Below are positions 43,157 through 53,298 of a DNA stretch of 64,000 nucleotides, piece by piece. A program made the translations under genes and the position numbers. Positions within the stretch are counted from its first letter, which is position 1. Each line of letters opens with the position of its first letter. The notes under the pieces are model-generated. The model saw only the letters and a program-made list of their open reading frames with translations. It did not search any database and was not told where the DNA came from. The DNA comes from Hemileia vastatrix (taxonomy: Eukaryota; Basidiomycota; Pucciniomycetes; Pucciniales; Zaghouaniaceae): positions 27,768,823-27,832,822 of the forward strand of contig JASXTE010000010.1 of assembly GCA_030280995.1 (NCBI GenBank), read 5' to 3'.

Positions 43157-44500
43157 GACTCATTATAATAGATCTTCTCAAAGGCAGACTTCCCCCTGTT
43201 TTTCTTCAAATCCCACTACTCTCTCTTTCCCCTGCTCAGATGAGAAATCTAAGACTGTTCAACTAAAAAAAGATGATCAACTCATAATTATCAACTTGCT
43301 AAAAACAAAAGCTAATTAAGATTCTTGTTTTGGCACTGAGAATTCAACTAAAGTAGGACAGCCCCCTGAACCAAAAGTCAATGGATATCTTCTAATGGAC
43401 AATGAATTTTGAAATAAGACAAAGGGAAAGATTAATCTTTTTCATAAACAGATGTCTGAATGCTTCAAGCACTCTTGAGGCAAAGACAAGAAGGCTATTA
43501 CTCTTTCATCTTCCACTATTTTTGGTATTACTGAACTTGACATCAGTAAGGGCATCAAATCTATAGAAGATAAATTTGATTCTTTATGTCCTTGCTATAG
43601 AGAGATGGATTCCATATTTGGAGAGCAAGAAAATGTTAATCCTGAAAACATGTTGGATGAAGAAGATTATATCTCCAAAAATAATGTTAAAAGAAATCTT
43701 TTTCCTTCTTCTTCTACTCAAGTCTACCCTCATATGACTTCTGCCAATCAAGATATATTTTCAATAGATACTTATGGCAATATAAAAAAACCTGATCTCA
43801 GTCAAGTGAGCTTTTATTTAATTTCCAGTTGTTTTTTTTATTTACATATATTTTTCTTATTTTTAGAAAGGAAAATGAACAAACCCAGGAGCCACAATCA
43901 AGAAAGCCTGAAGATAGCATTGATGATGAAGAGGAAAATTTTACCTCCAAAAAAAAGCAAAGACAATCAACTACTTTGAATTTAAAAAGTCAAAGAAAAC
44001 AAAACAGAGATAGATTTTTCCAAACCCCTTTTTCTTCCATTGATGATTTTCTGGAGAAACATGAAGCTGGTAAGTGATAGCATACCTCTTAATAATTAAG
44101 TGAGCTCTTCATTTCTTTTTTAATTTTCATTTTCACTCTAGGTAAAGTTGAAGTGGAAAGAGATACTCTTAACTTTTAAAAGAAAAAATATGAGCTCTCT
44201 TTACACAGGGATGATAGGGCACAAGACTTGGAGGAGAAGAAATTTGAGGTTTCTTTACAGAGGGATGGGAGGGTACAAGACTTGGAGGAAAATAAATTGG
44301 AGCTTTCTTTATAGAGGCATGGGAGTGAAAATGACTTGGAGGAGAAGAAATTCAAGATAAAGAAAGAGGAGAAGGCTCTAGAGTAAAATTTCCTATTGAA
44401 TCAGATGAAATTCAAGTATTGACTTGAAGATGGTTCAAAATAGAAAGTTTTCTTGATATAATGGGTTAAAGCTAATAAATCTGTTGAGAAAATTTAATGC
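43157..44500 (+). pseudogene. Decayed gene: possible Myb-like DNA-binding protein with coiled coil
   Basis: From ATG 43157 (MTHYNRSSQRQ) the first exon reads KKDDQLIIINLLKTKA, reminiscent of Myb/SANT-like proteins that accompany Harbinger transposases, with stops at about 43316 and beyond. 43605-43806 is open (MDSIFGEQENVN). The intron at about 43806-43866 has a GTGAGC donor and TTTTTAG acceptor. The second exon (QRQSTTLNLKSQ, SSIDDFLEKHEAG) ends at GTAAGT (44070), with the acceptor CTCTAG near 44141. The last exon has a 66-nt repeat (RAQDLEEKKFEVSL, RVQDLEENKLELSL) giving a coiled coil. Several stops: not functional. The functional call is tentative. Confidence 0.45.
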
Positions 44501-45489
44501 TTAATGAAAATTTTTGATTACTAGTTTTTTTTATTTCATTCATATTTAATTTGTTCAAAATTAATTTTAAATAATAGTTAACTAGTATAATCCTTAGTCT
44601 GTGTTGTTGGTTAGAATTCAAATTGATGTGTACATACTTTTTTACTCTTCATCTGACAAATATTTACAAAAAATTCTACATCTCAACATGAATGTAGCAC
44701 AATTGAATGATATTTTCACCTAATGAAGATTGTCAGTACACACCACTCCTTCTCTGTAAATATAATTTTGAGCTGGCGGTCTATGACCAGATACTATAAG
44801 ATTTTATTCTATTATCTCTCCAAATCACAATTCATTAAGTGCTATACCACAAAGGAAAACCTAATGATTGAACAATTTTTATTTCATGAAGTGAGATTGG
44901 TGACAGAAGCCAAGAAGATTTACCTTCACATGAGATTGCTTTGATTTGATTTGTGGCTGATGCAGATGATTATTATTGCAATTTGATTGAGTTTGTCACT
45001 GTGTGTCATATTTTTGCTCACTGTCATTCTATCTTTGAGCAAGAATAATCCCAATAAAAGTTATAAAAATTAGATATCTTAGTGAGGAAGTGCGCAAGAG
45101 GGTGCAACTAATACAGCTCCCAATTTTTTTCAGGGACAAGGGAAGAGAAAAGCTCATCACTTGAAATTATCATTTAATCTATTTTTCTCCACTCTGTCTC
45201 CACTTACTCTCTCAGAATTATCTACACATGCATTATCTTTTTTAGAAACCACTTGTGTAGCTTTCACCTTCCCTCTCTTGTGCTTTCTTTATCATTCCAC
45301 AAATATTCCTGCATACTTGCTATTTCTTTTCTTGTTTATCCTTCCCTTTTTACTTTTCTTTCTACTTCCCACCTCGCTAATGTCTCTCCCATTTCCTGCA
45401 TTGAAAAGATACAATTCCAAAGAAAGAACAAAAAAAAGTAAAATTAAAAACAATTAAAAATATCAGCACCAAAAATAAATAGCACCAAA
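44501..45489. other. Unassigned AT-rich DNA
   Basis: A pyrimidine-rich stretch at about 45160-45400 gives short frames without recognisable content. No terminal repeats seen. This lies between the decayed partner gene and the minisatellite. Confidence 0.4.
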
Positions 45490-46192
45490 AGACTATGACC
45501 CACCCTTAACAAACAACCAAAGTAGCTGCAACTAGCAGTAACTTCAGTTCTCTCCCAGACAGATTCTTCCTGGCTAGGAGAAAACAAAAAAATTTTAAAA
45601 AAAAGAATGAAAAAAATCACCATTTTCAAACAACTGAAGTTACTGAGACTAGCAGCAACATTGGTTCTCTCCCAGCCAGGAAGAAACTGGCTGGCAGAGA
45701 AAAAAAAGTAAAAATAAAATATTAATAAAAAATTACTCAAAATTAAAAAATAACCAATGTCACTGCCACTAGCAGTGACTTTGGTTCACTCCCAGCCAGG
45801 AAGAACCTGACTGACAGAGAAAAAAAAAAGGAAAAAAAATATTAAAAATGAAAATCACTCACCATTAACAAACATCCAAAGTTGCTGCAACTAGCAGCAA
45901 CTTTGGTTCCATCCCAGCCAGGAAGAACCTGGCTGGGAGAGAAAAAAAAAGTTCTCGCCATCAACAAACAACCAAAGTTGCTGCAACTAGCAGTGACGTT
46001 TCTTCTCTCCCAGCCAGGAAGAACCTGGCTGGCAGAAAAAAAAAGTAAAAAAAAAGATTAAAAAAAATCACTCACCATTAACAAACAACTGAAGTTTCTG
46101 TGACTAGCAGAGACTTTGGTTCTCTCCCAGCCAGGAAGAACCTGGCTGGCAGTGAAAAAAAAGTAAAAAAAAAGATTAAAAAAATTACTTAC
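45490..46192. repeat. Minisatellite with two hairpins per unit (left part)
   Basis: Six units of about 95-125 bp, the seventh lying beyond element C (54801-54890). Each unit has two dyads: CCAAAGTTGCTG-n-CAGCAACTTTGG and CCAGCCAGG-aagaa-CCTGGCTGG, separated by TTCTCTC and followed by an A-rich tail with GTAAAAAAAAAGATTAAAA. The hairpin arms are the best-conserved part. Non-coding. Confidence 0.85.
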
Positions 46193-46658
46193 TGTCAGGC
46201 TAAGGTCAAGTACAAGGACGTGAACTAGCTTGAATAGTCTGTTGTCTAGAAGATTTTAATGGTCCTATATGAATACTGTAGATTTAATCCACTAAGTTGT
46301 AAAATATAATCAAATATAAAGGTCTCAGTAATATAATTCTCACTATTCTTATATATGGCTTACAATCTTTATAGTTGGTAGAAAAATAGATTATATAAAT
46401 TCAGATACTATTCAAAAGTCTTATAAAAGTACTAATTGATATGTATCTGAATTTATATAATCTATTTTTCTACCAACTATAAAGATTGTAAGCCATATAT
46501 AAGAATAGTGAGAATTATATTACTGAGACCTTTATATTTGATTATATTTTACAACTTAGTGGATTAAATCTACAGTATTCATATAGGACCATTAAAATCT
46601 TCTAGACAACAGACTATTCAAGCTAGTTCACGTCCTTGTACTTGACCTTAGCCTGACA
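46193..46658. repeat. Fold-back remnant in place of the C 5' LTR
   Basis: The left arm (46193-46446) is the reverse complement of the last 250 or so bases of the 3' LTR. The right arm (46443-46658) is the direct copy of the last 216. They meet at a shared GTAT. Both outer ends carry the same U5 terminus (TGTCAGGC / GCCTGACA). Confidence 0.92.
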
Positions 46659-47236
46659 ATTGGGGACCTTTCCTCAAGAATTCTGTTATAATCCTGTAAG
46701 TGAAATTTTCAAAAGAAGGTGCACGTAAATAATATCCCTATAGAAATATTTGGATAATTACAACAGGTTGGGGTCACTTATATAGTGATTTCAGAAAAAG
46801 AAGCCCTGTTATATAATAAAATTGTGATATTGAATCATCAATTTTACCACTAATTTAGCATATAATTGTTCTTAGTGGGAGTCTGTCAATAGACCAATTA
46901 AATTTGTGATCTTTGCAGATAATAACCAATTAAAATGATTAATTGTTTTATTTTTATAGGACTCTTAATCCCTTTTTATTGGTTTGTAAAATTCATTTAA
47001 TATTTAGAAAGAATCTTACTAACAAATTTTCTTTTTTAAATATAAATACACGGCTACATATTGTAGACCAGTTAAATCAAGTGACCACATAAAAGCATAT
47101 TTGACTTTTGGCACTTAAAAATTCACTTAATACCAATAAGTAAGCAATAAAATTGTCTTCAGTGGTATTGATAAATACTGATAAAACTCCTTTTTGAAGT
47201 TTTTATATCTAAATTCTCAAATTCTTTAAATTCCAC
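46659..47236 (+). other. Element C primer site and leader
   Basis: TGGGGACC begins at 46661, two bases after the LTR terminus, as expected for a tRNA-type PBS. An AT-rich untranslated leader follows up to the ATG at 47237. The equivalent region of D (22749-23230) has a related start. Confidence 0.65.
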
Positions 47237-50200
47237 GTGAAAATGTGTGACCACAATGACATTGTAAGTAATAAGGCAAAACCTTATAACTTAAGACCTA
47301 GAGCTGAAAGACCTGTTACAGGACATTCAAATGGAGGGCCAAGACTCTCCCATAATCAACAACACTCCGCCAATGTCTCTGGAGGAAAGGGAAAAGCTTC
47401 TAAAGCAGGTTTCAATAAAGAAAACAAAAAATACTTTACAAGAACAAGTTCACTCCCTATCCACCCTACTGAACACCTTGACAATAAGAGTCAACAATAT
47501 AGTGGACCAGATCAACAATCTGGAAAAGAGAGCAGCTCAAGGTTTCATAGAAGTCAACCAAGCTCTAGTGGACATAAAGACTCAACCACCAACAGTGGCA
47601 CCCAACAATTCCATAGCAACACCTCCAGCCCAAGAGGAGGACCAAAAAATTACAGTAAGCAAATGGAAATGGGATTGGTACGCCCAAAACTACAACAATC
47701 CTCAACAGCAGGGCTCCAGCAGTCACCCTTACAGGGGAAAGCCAAGGAGAGGCAGGGGAAGTGGGATAAGACCTTGGTAAGTCATCCAACTTCTTATGAT
47801 CAATTATATCAACCTGAAAATAAATTACTTATAGGTAATGAGATTGATAAGGAAATATTGGATATTATTGATAAGGATTTAAAGGATTATTCATTTGAAC
47901 AGAATATGTTAAACTTGTCTTTACATGAGGACAATGTAAATAGTTTTATTGATCACCAGGAAAATACTATTAATATAAAAATGGAATCAAATGAATTAAA
48001 TCTTGACCCTGATAATGAGTCTTCTGAATTGGACACGGAAAAAATAGAATATTTTTTAAAAGAGAATCCAATGGAATCAAAAATAATAAGTAAATTATTA
48101 TTGAGAATTGAAAAATTGGAAGAGTTCTCAAAAGAGTCAAACATTAATACAGAAAATGTATTATTACAGCTAACACAATCATTGAGTACCACAGCCAATA
48201 AATTAAAAATTATTGAAAATTCAAATAATGAATTAATCAATGAGAATAAAAGATTAAAATCTGAGATTAGAAATTTAGAAAGTAAATTAGAACACTCTCA
48301 GAATATTATGGCTACCATAGAGGGACATGTAAAATTGTCTTTTTCAAATGTAAATGATACTTTAACTCATGTACCTGTAATAAAAGATAGGTTACAAAGA
48401 GTAGAAATTGAAGTAGCTAACATTTTGAAAAATACTGAAACAATAAAGGATAATACCTCTTATGTAGAAAGAGTACCAGTTTTTATGAAACACTCTGATG
48501 ATAAACCAATGATGGAACATGAACATAGTGTCATGGGCTCTGAGAATATAAAATCAGTAAAAGATGAAATTAATGATCATCTTTCTAAAGTGAGTGAATT
48601 ACTCAATATTCCTCAGGTTAGGGAAGCAAAAACTAGCCAAAAGAACTGGCCTAAGTTAGATCAGTACCCTTCTTTTGACGGGGATTCAAAGTCTGATTGG
48701 CAAAAATTCATACAAAGAATTGATAACTTAAAATTTTCATATAAATTACCTGATGAAGAAATTACTTCAAAGTTAATATCTTTATTTACAGATGTGGCCT
48801 TATTATGGTTTGAATCTGTATTGAGTGAGGGAATTAATTACTCCTGGAATGAATTGAAGGCACTAATTGAAAGGCAATTTGGTGGCCCAAAATTTAGAAT
48901 CACTCAACAAAGACTGTATGAAAGGGCCAGATATAATCCAAATGCTGGAGATAAACCCATGGTCTTCTTAATGAATTTAATAAAAATCATGAAAGCTATG
49001 GATCCAAAAATGGATTATGAAGAGTGGAAAGAAAAAATAATATACAAGTTGCCTATATCAGTTAGAGACATTATTGTTGCTAGAACTGAAACTGTCAGAG
49101 ACACCTCTGGATTCATTAATATATGCAATGAGATATTATTAAACCACAAGTATGAAACCAAGTATAGTAATTACAGACAAAGTGTTGACGTGGTAAAACC
49201 TACTACAAGTAATTTACCAGTGGAAAAGAAAAAACCTTCAGCTCCCCTTGTCCCTAAGAGACAAGAAAATAACACTTGTTACAAATGTAATGAACCTTGG
49301 GTTAAAGGTCACACGTGTAAGAAAAGAATAAATGTTATTGAAACCTCACAGAATTCTGAACCTAGTAATCATGAAGATGAGAATGTGGAATCCAGTGAGG
49401 ATTGCAAGAGTAACATATCTTACAGTGATGATGAAAATGAGATATTTGTATTAGAACAGGATATAATGTTCCTGAATGATGCTATACCTCATACAGACAC
49501 ATCTTTAACTTCCATAGAGGAAGCTGAAATAATTAAAGATGTATCTCATGATACTTACAAAATAACACCTATCAGAGCACCTATTATCATATGTGGAAAA
49601 GAAATTAATGCCATTCTTGACACTGGGGCTGCAGGTAGTGTAGTTTCACTTAATGCATTAATGAAACTTGATAGTAAGTACCAGGAAAAACTAGAACCTG
49701 TTCAGACAAAGAACTGGAGGGGTTTTGGTTCAGTATTAAATCCAATTGGCAAATACAAAACTGCTGTATTCTTTAAATATAATAATGGATATGTTAGAGC
49801 AGTTTGTGAATTTGTAGTAATGGATAATAATAATTGTAGTGATTGGTTTATTATTGGCAATGATTTATTGACAAAATTTGGCATTAAACTAGATCCTGCA
49901 AACAGTTGTTTCACCATAGGGGTGAATGGTAAAAGGAAATTCAAAATATGTTCTGAAAATTCAGTATATGCCATTTCTCCTAGAGAAGAACAACTGCAAG
50001 GTGGAAGAACCACCAATGAAGTGGGTGAATTGGAAAATGAAATCCAAAAAGCCTCTTTCAGTCCTCAACTCTCAAAAATTGAACAAGAAGACATTTTGAG
50101 ATTGATTAAATCATATCCTATGGCATTTGCTCATGGATCAAATGAACTAGGATTGGTCAAAGACTATGAGATGAAAATCTCTCTAAGCTGTGATCTGGAT

Positions 50201-53116
50201 AATATTCCTGGCAGCTTAAAAAAGAAACCTTACCCAGCATCTCCTGCAAAAAGGAAAGATATTGAAGACAATATAAAATTGTTGTTGGAAATGGGTATTG
50301 TTGAAAAAGTGGACACAACACCTAAGTATTGTGTCATTTCACCAGTATTAATCTCTTATGAAAAAGATAAGGCAAGATTATGCGGTGATTATAGAGCTCT
50401 GAATACATATACAGTAGATGATATTTACCCTCTACCAAGGATAGCTTCTATCCATGCTACCTTACAAGGAGCAAAATATATTTCCTGTCTGGATGGGAAC
50501 AAGGGTTACCACCAGATTCCTGTGGAAAGAAATTCTCAAAATTACTTATTAATAACCACACATATGGGTATATATAAGTATGTGAGAATGCCATTTGGCC
50601 CAAAGAATGCCCCTTCAGTCTTCCAAAAATTGATGGATAGTGTTTTTCATCAGGAAATGGTTGAAGGATGGCTATTGGTCTATATTGATGACATCATAGT
50701 GTTTTCAAAAACATATGATGAACATTTAAATCACCTGAAAAGTGTCTTTCAAAAAATGGATGAAATTAATATGACTATTGCATTAAAGAAATGTAAGTTT
50801 GGATTTCAATCCTTGAAAGTACTTGGACATGTTGTATCTGGATTACAAATTTGTGTTGACCAGAATAAAGTGGCAGCAATTAAAAACATTGGGATACCTA
50901 AAAATGTAAAAGAGGTTCAAAGTTTTTTGGGTATGTGTGGATATTATAGACAATATATTAAAAATTACCAATCCATTGCAGCCCCTTTAACAACATTAAT
51001 CAGGAAGAATGAAGCTTTCATTTGGAATAATGAAAGACAGCACGCCTTTAATAAATTAAAGGAATGTTTAATGTCAGCTCCAATATTGGGACTGCCAGAT
51101 TTCACCCTACCTTTTATCTTGTACACTAATGCAAGTTTCATAGGTTTGGGTGCTGCTTTACAGCAAAAACAGATAATAAATGGAAAATTATCTGAAGTAG
51201 TTATCTGTTATATATCCAGAACCTTAAGAAAGACAGAATTAAGGTATGGTGCCACACAGCTAGAATGTTTAGCCATGGTGTGGGCTTTGGAGAAACTTCA
51301 TTACTATCTGGAAGACCAGAAGTTTGAACTTATAACAGATTGCAGTGCAGTAAAATCATTACTAAACATGAAAACACCTAATAGGCACATGTTTAGATGG
51401 AAACTAGCTGTACAAGAGTACAGAGGAAGAATGACAATCACTCACAGAGCAGGAACATTGCATTCAAATGTGGATTTATTATCCAGAAGTCCTTTGCCAA
51501 ATGATGCTGACAACCCAGCTTATGTACCTGAAAATGAGGTTATACATATATTTGGGATTTATATAGTGGATTTAGAAGAAGAGTTTATGCAAACTATATT
51601 GGAAAATTATTCATCTGATAAAGATTTGTCTAAGCTATCTACCATTCTTAATGATCCAACAAATGCCTCCATGGGTGCATTAATTAAAACCTTGCCTCCA
51701 AAGTATAAAAATGCGTTGGAAAAAGGTAAACTATCAATTAAAGATGGATATATATATTACAGGAAAAAGTTAAGCAATGTAATAGTAATACCACCTTCTA
51801 TGAAAGAGTTAATGTTGAGTACTTGTCATGATGCCATCTTAGCTGGTCATTTTGACTTTAACAAAACATTAACCAGAGTTAAAAATACAGCCTGGTGGAT
51901 AAACATGAAAGAAGATGTACAAAAATACATTGAAACATGTGACTCTTGTCAGAAATCTAAAAGATTAACTGGGAAGAGAGCTGGGTTGTTACAACAAATA
52001 GAGCAGCCAAAAGCTCCATGGGAAATTATAAACATGGATTTTGTAACTGGCTTGCCATTAGCAGGAAAAGAAAGTTTCAATTCTTGCTGGGTAATAGTGG
52101 ATAGATTAACAAAAATGTGTAAGTTTATCCCTACACATAAAGAGGTATCTGCTAAAGACTTGGCGTTACTATGGTGGACTCAGATGATGAATACTGCTGT
52201 GTTCCCCAAAGCCATAATCTCTGACAGAGATCCTAAATTTACTTCAGAGTTCTGGACATCTTTGATGGAAGTATCAGGTTGTCAATTAAAATTGTCTACA
52301 GCACACCATCCACAAACTGATTGGCTGGCTGAGAGGATGATACAAACTCTAGAAGACATGATCAGAAGATATTGTGCCTTTGGATTAGAATACAAAGACA
52401 ATGAGAAATTCACACATGACTGGGTAACATTAATTCCTGGCATTGAATTTGCTTATAACAGCACAACTCATTCTGTAACAGAGAAGAAACCATTTGAACT
52501 CTGGCTGGGATATGTACCAAATACCCCAGTAAATCTTTTAAATAAACTACCAAGGTTGGATATACACCCTGGCACTAAATCCTTTATTCATATGCAACAA
52601 ATGTGTAGAAAGCATGCAGAAGAATGCATCCAAAAAGCATTTGAATATGAAAAGAAAAGGTGGGACAAATCTCATAAAGAATTTGAATTTAAAAAGGGAG
52701 ATGAAGTCCTCATATCAACACTACATTTTAACTTACAAGGTAATGTTAAATTAAAGGATCCCTTTGTAGGACCTTTTGTAGTAAATAAAATGGTTGGGAA
52801 TAATGCAGTGGAAGTCATATTATATGCTCCATATGATAGGAAACATCCAGCTTTCCCTATCACATTATTGAAACCTTACCATGCAAATGATCCTGACTTA
52901 TTTCCAAAAAGAAGGGGAAGGCCTAAAAAGCAACCTGAAGAAATTGTGGAAAAAGCAGAGATTGAAAAAATACTCAAGAAAAGAATCCTTACTAAAGAAA
53001 AAGGAACTGAGTATTTACTAAGATTTAAAGGGAAATCAAATGAATTTGATAAATGGATACCTGAAAAAGAAATTTCTAATTTATCCACCCTTCTTAAAAA
53101 ATTTAAACAGAAATAA
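47237..53116 (+). CDS. Family C Gag-Pol polyprotein (1959 aa)
   Basis: One uninterrupted frame. About 200-430 is coiled coil and Asn/Glu-rich. The gag core at about 480-640 reads WPKLDQYPSFDGDSKSDW. A CCHC-like knuckle starts at Cys681 (CYKCNEPWVKGHTC, with spacing C-x2-C-x5-H-x1-C). Protease DTG at Asp795; RT LLVYIDDIIVFS with YIDD 1149-1152; RNase H ILYTNASFIG at about 1294-1303, where the usual catalytic Asp is Asn1298; integrase Asp1601, Asp1663, Glu1699 (35 residues between the last two); and a chromodomain-like end at about 1911-1959 (YLLRFKGKSNEFDKWIPE). Residues about 32-180 overlap another open frame and look low-complexity. The protein is probably inactive for RNase H. Confidence 0.95.
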   Translation: MKMCDHNDIVSNKAKPYNLRPRAERPVTGHSNGGPRLSHNQQHSANVSGGKGKASKAGFNKENKKYFTRTSSLPIHPTEHLDNKSQQYSGPDQQSGKESSSRFHRSQPSSSGHKDSTTNSGTQQFHSNTSSPRGGPKNYSKQMEMGLVRPKLQQSSTAGLQQSPLQGKAKERQGKWDKTLVSHPTSYDQLYQPENKLLIGNEIDKEILDIIDKDLKDYSFEQNMLNLSLHEDNVNSFIDHQENTINIKMESNELNLDPDNESSELDTEKIEYFLKENPMESKIISKLLLRIEKLEEFSKESNINTENVLLQLTQSLSTTANKLKIIENSNNELINENKRLKSEIRNLESKLEHSQNIMATIEGHVKLSFSNVNDTLTHVPVIKDRLQRVEIEVANILKNTETIKDNTSYVERVPVFMKHSDDKPMMEHEHSVMGSENIKSVKDEINDHLSKVSELLNIPQVREAKTSQKNWPKLDQYPSFDGDSKSDWQKFIQRIDNLKFSYKLPDEEITSKLISLFTDVALLWFESVLSEGINYSWNELKALIERQFGGPKFRITQQRLYERARYNPNAGDKPMVFLMNLIKIMKAMDPKMDYEEWKEKIIYKLPISVRDIIVARTETVRDTSGFINICNEILLNHKYETKYSNYRQSVDVVKPTTSNLPVEKKKPSAPLVPKRQENNTCYKCNEPWVKGHTCKKRINVIETSQNSEPSNHEDENVESSEDCKSNISYSDDENEIFVLEQDIMFLNDAIPHTDTSLTSIEEAEIIKDVSHDTYKITPIRAPIIICGKEINAILDTGAAGSVVSLNALMKLDSKYQEKLEPVQTKNWRGFGSVLNPIGKYKTAVFFKYNNGYVRAVCEFVVMDNNNCSDWFIIGNDLLTKFGIKLDPANSCFTIGVNGKRKFKICSENSVYAISPREEQLQGGRTTNEVGELENEIQKASFSPQLSKIEQEDILRLIKSYPMAFAHGSNELGLVKDYEMKISLSCDLDNIPGSLKKKPYPASPAKRKDIEDNIKLLLEMGIVEKVDTTPKYCVISPVLISYEKDKARLCGDYRALNTYTVDDIYPLPRIASIHATLQGAKYISCLDGNKGYHQIPVERNSQNYLLITTHMGIYKYVRMPFGPKNAPSVFQKLMDSVFHQEMVEGWLLVYIDDIIVFSKTYDEHLNHLKSVFQKMDEINMTIALKKCKFGFQSLKVLGHVVSGLQICVDQNKVAAIKNIGIPKNVKEVQSFLGMCGYYRQYIKNYQSIAAPLTTLIRKNEAFIWNNERQHAFNKLKECLMSAPILGLPDFTLPFILYTNASFIGLGAALQQKQIINGKLSEVVICYISRTLRKTELRYGATQLECLAMVWALEKLHYYLEDQKFELITDCSAVKSLLNMKTPNRHMFRWKLAVQEYRGRMTITHRAGTLHSNVDLLSRSPLPNDADNPAYVPENEVIHIFGIYIVDLEEEFMQTILENYSSDKDLSKLSTILNDPTNASMGALIKTLPPKYKNALEKGKLSIKDGYIYYRKKLSNVIVIPPSMKELMLSTCHDAILAGHFDFNKTLTRVKNTAWWINMKEDVQKYIETCDSCQKSKRLTGKRAGLLQQIEQPKAPWEIINMDFVTGLPLAGKESFNSCWVIVDRLTKMCKFIPTHKEVSAKDLALLWWTQMMNTAVFPKAIISDRDPKFTSEFWTSLMEVSGCQLKLSTAHHPQTDWLAERMIQTLEDMIRRYCAFGLEYKDNEKFTHDWVTLIPGIEFAYNSTTHSVTEKKPFELWLGYVPNTPVNLLNKLPRLDIHPGTKSFIHMQQMCRKHAEECIQKAFEYEKKRWDKSHKEFEFKKGDEVLISTLHFNLQGNVKLKDPFVGPFVVNKMVGNNAVEVILYAPYDRKHPAFPITLLKPYHANDPDLFPKRRGRPKKQPEEIVEKAEIEKILKKRILTKEKGTEYLLRFKGKSNEFDKWIPEKEISNLSTLLKKFKQK
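47331..47780 (+). CDS. Overlapping +1 frame at the start of C (149 aa, coiled coil and RG-rich)
   Basis: Wholly inside the 1959-codon frame, in the +1 register. It reads MSLEEREKLLKQ, then a heptad-like LQEQVHSLSTLLNTLTIRV, and ends YRGKPRRGRGSGIRPW. It looks more protein-like than the other frame here. Element D has a similar +1-frame start (MEG...MSIEEKE). A 58-nt GT-AG intron (47264-47321) would join the first nine codons of the long frame to this one in phase. It may be a spliced Gag-like product, or a frame entered by shifting. Expression is unproven. Confidence 0.5.
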   Translation: MEGQDSPIINNTPPMSLEEREKLLKQVSIKKTKNTLQEQVHSLSTLLNTLTIRVNNIVDQINNLEKRAAQGFIEVNQALVDIKTQPPTVAPNNSIATPPAQEEDQKITVSKWKWDWYAQNYNNPQQQGSSSHPYRGKPRRGRGSGIRPW

Positions 53117-53298
53117 ATTTCTGTTCAACCAGCTGAGGGGTTAAAAAACCAGTACTCATAATATTTTATTATGTTTTATTTCTTTAAAGTTGAATCTTTA
53201 ATGCTACAGATTTATTCTGAATACCTGAAAATTACAAATTAAATAAAATAAAATGTATAACTTATCATTTTTTTTATTGTTTTTTTTGGGTGGGAGAG
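53117..53298 (+). promoter_or_regulatory. C 3' untranslated region with polypurine tract
   Basis: 182 bases from stop codon to LTR; the last 11 (GGGTGGGAGAG, 53288-53298) are the polypurine tract after a T-rich stretch. No other feature. Confidence 0.75.

Noticed and set aside
47777..47834. Intron GTAAGT...TATAG joining the 149-aa frame to the Gag-Pol frame
   Set aside because: Signals and length (58 nt) look right, but the splice would lead directly to a stop and does not restore either frame.
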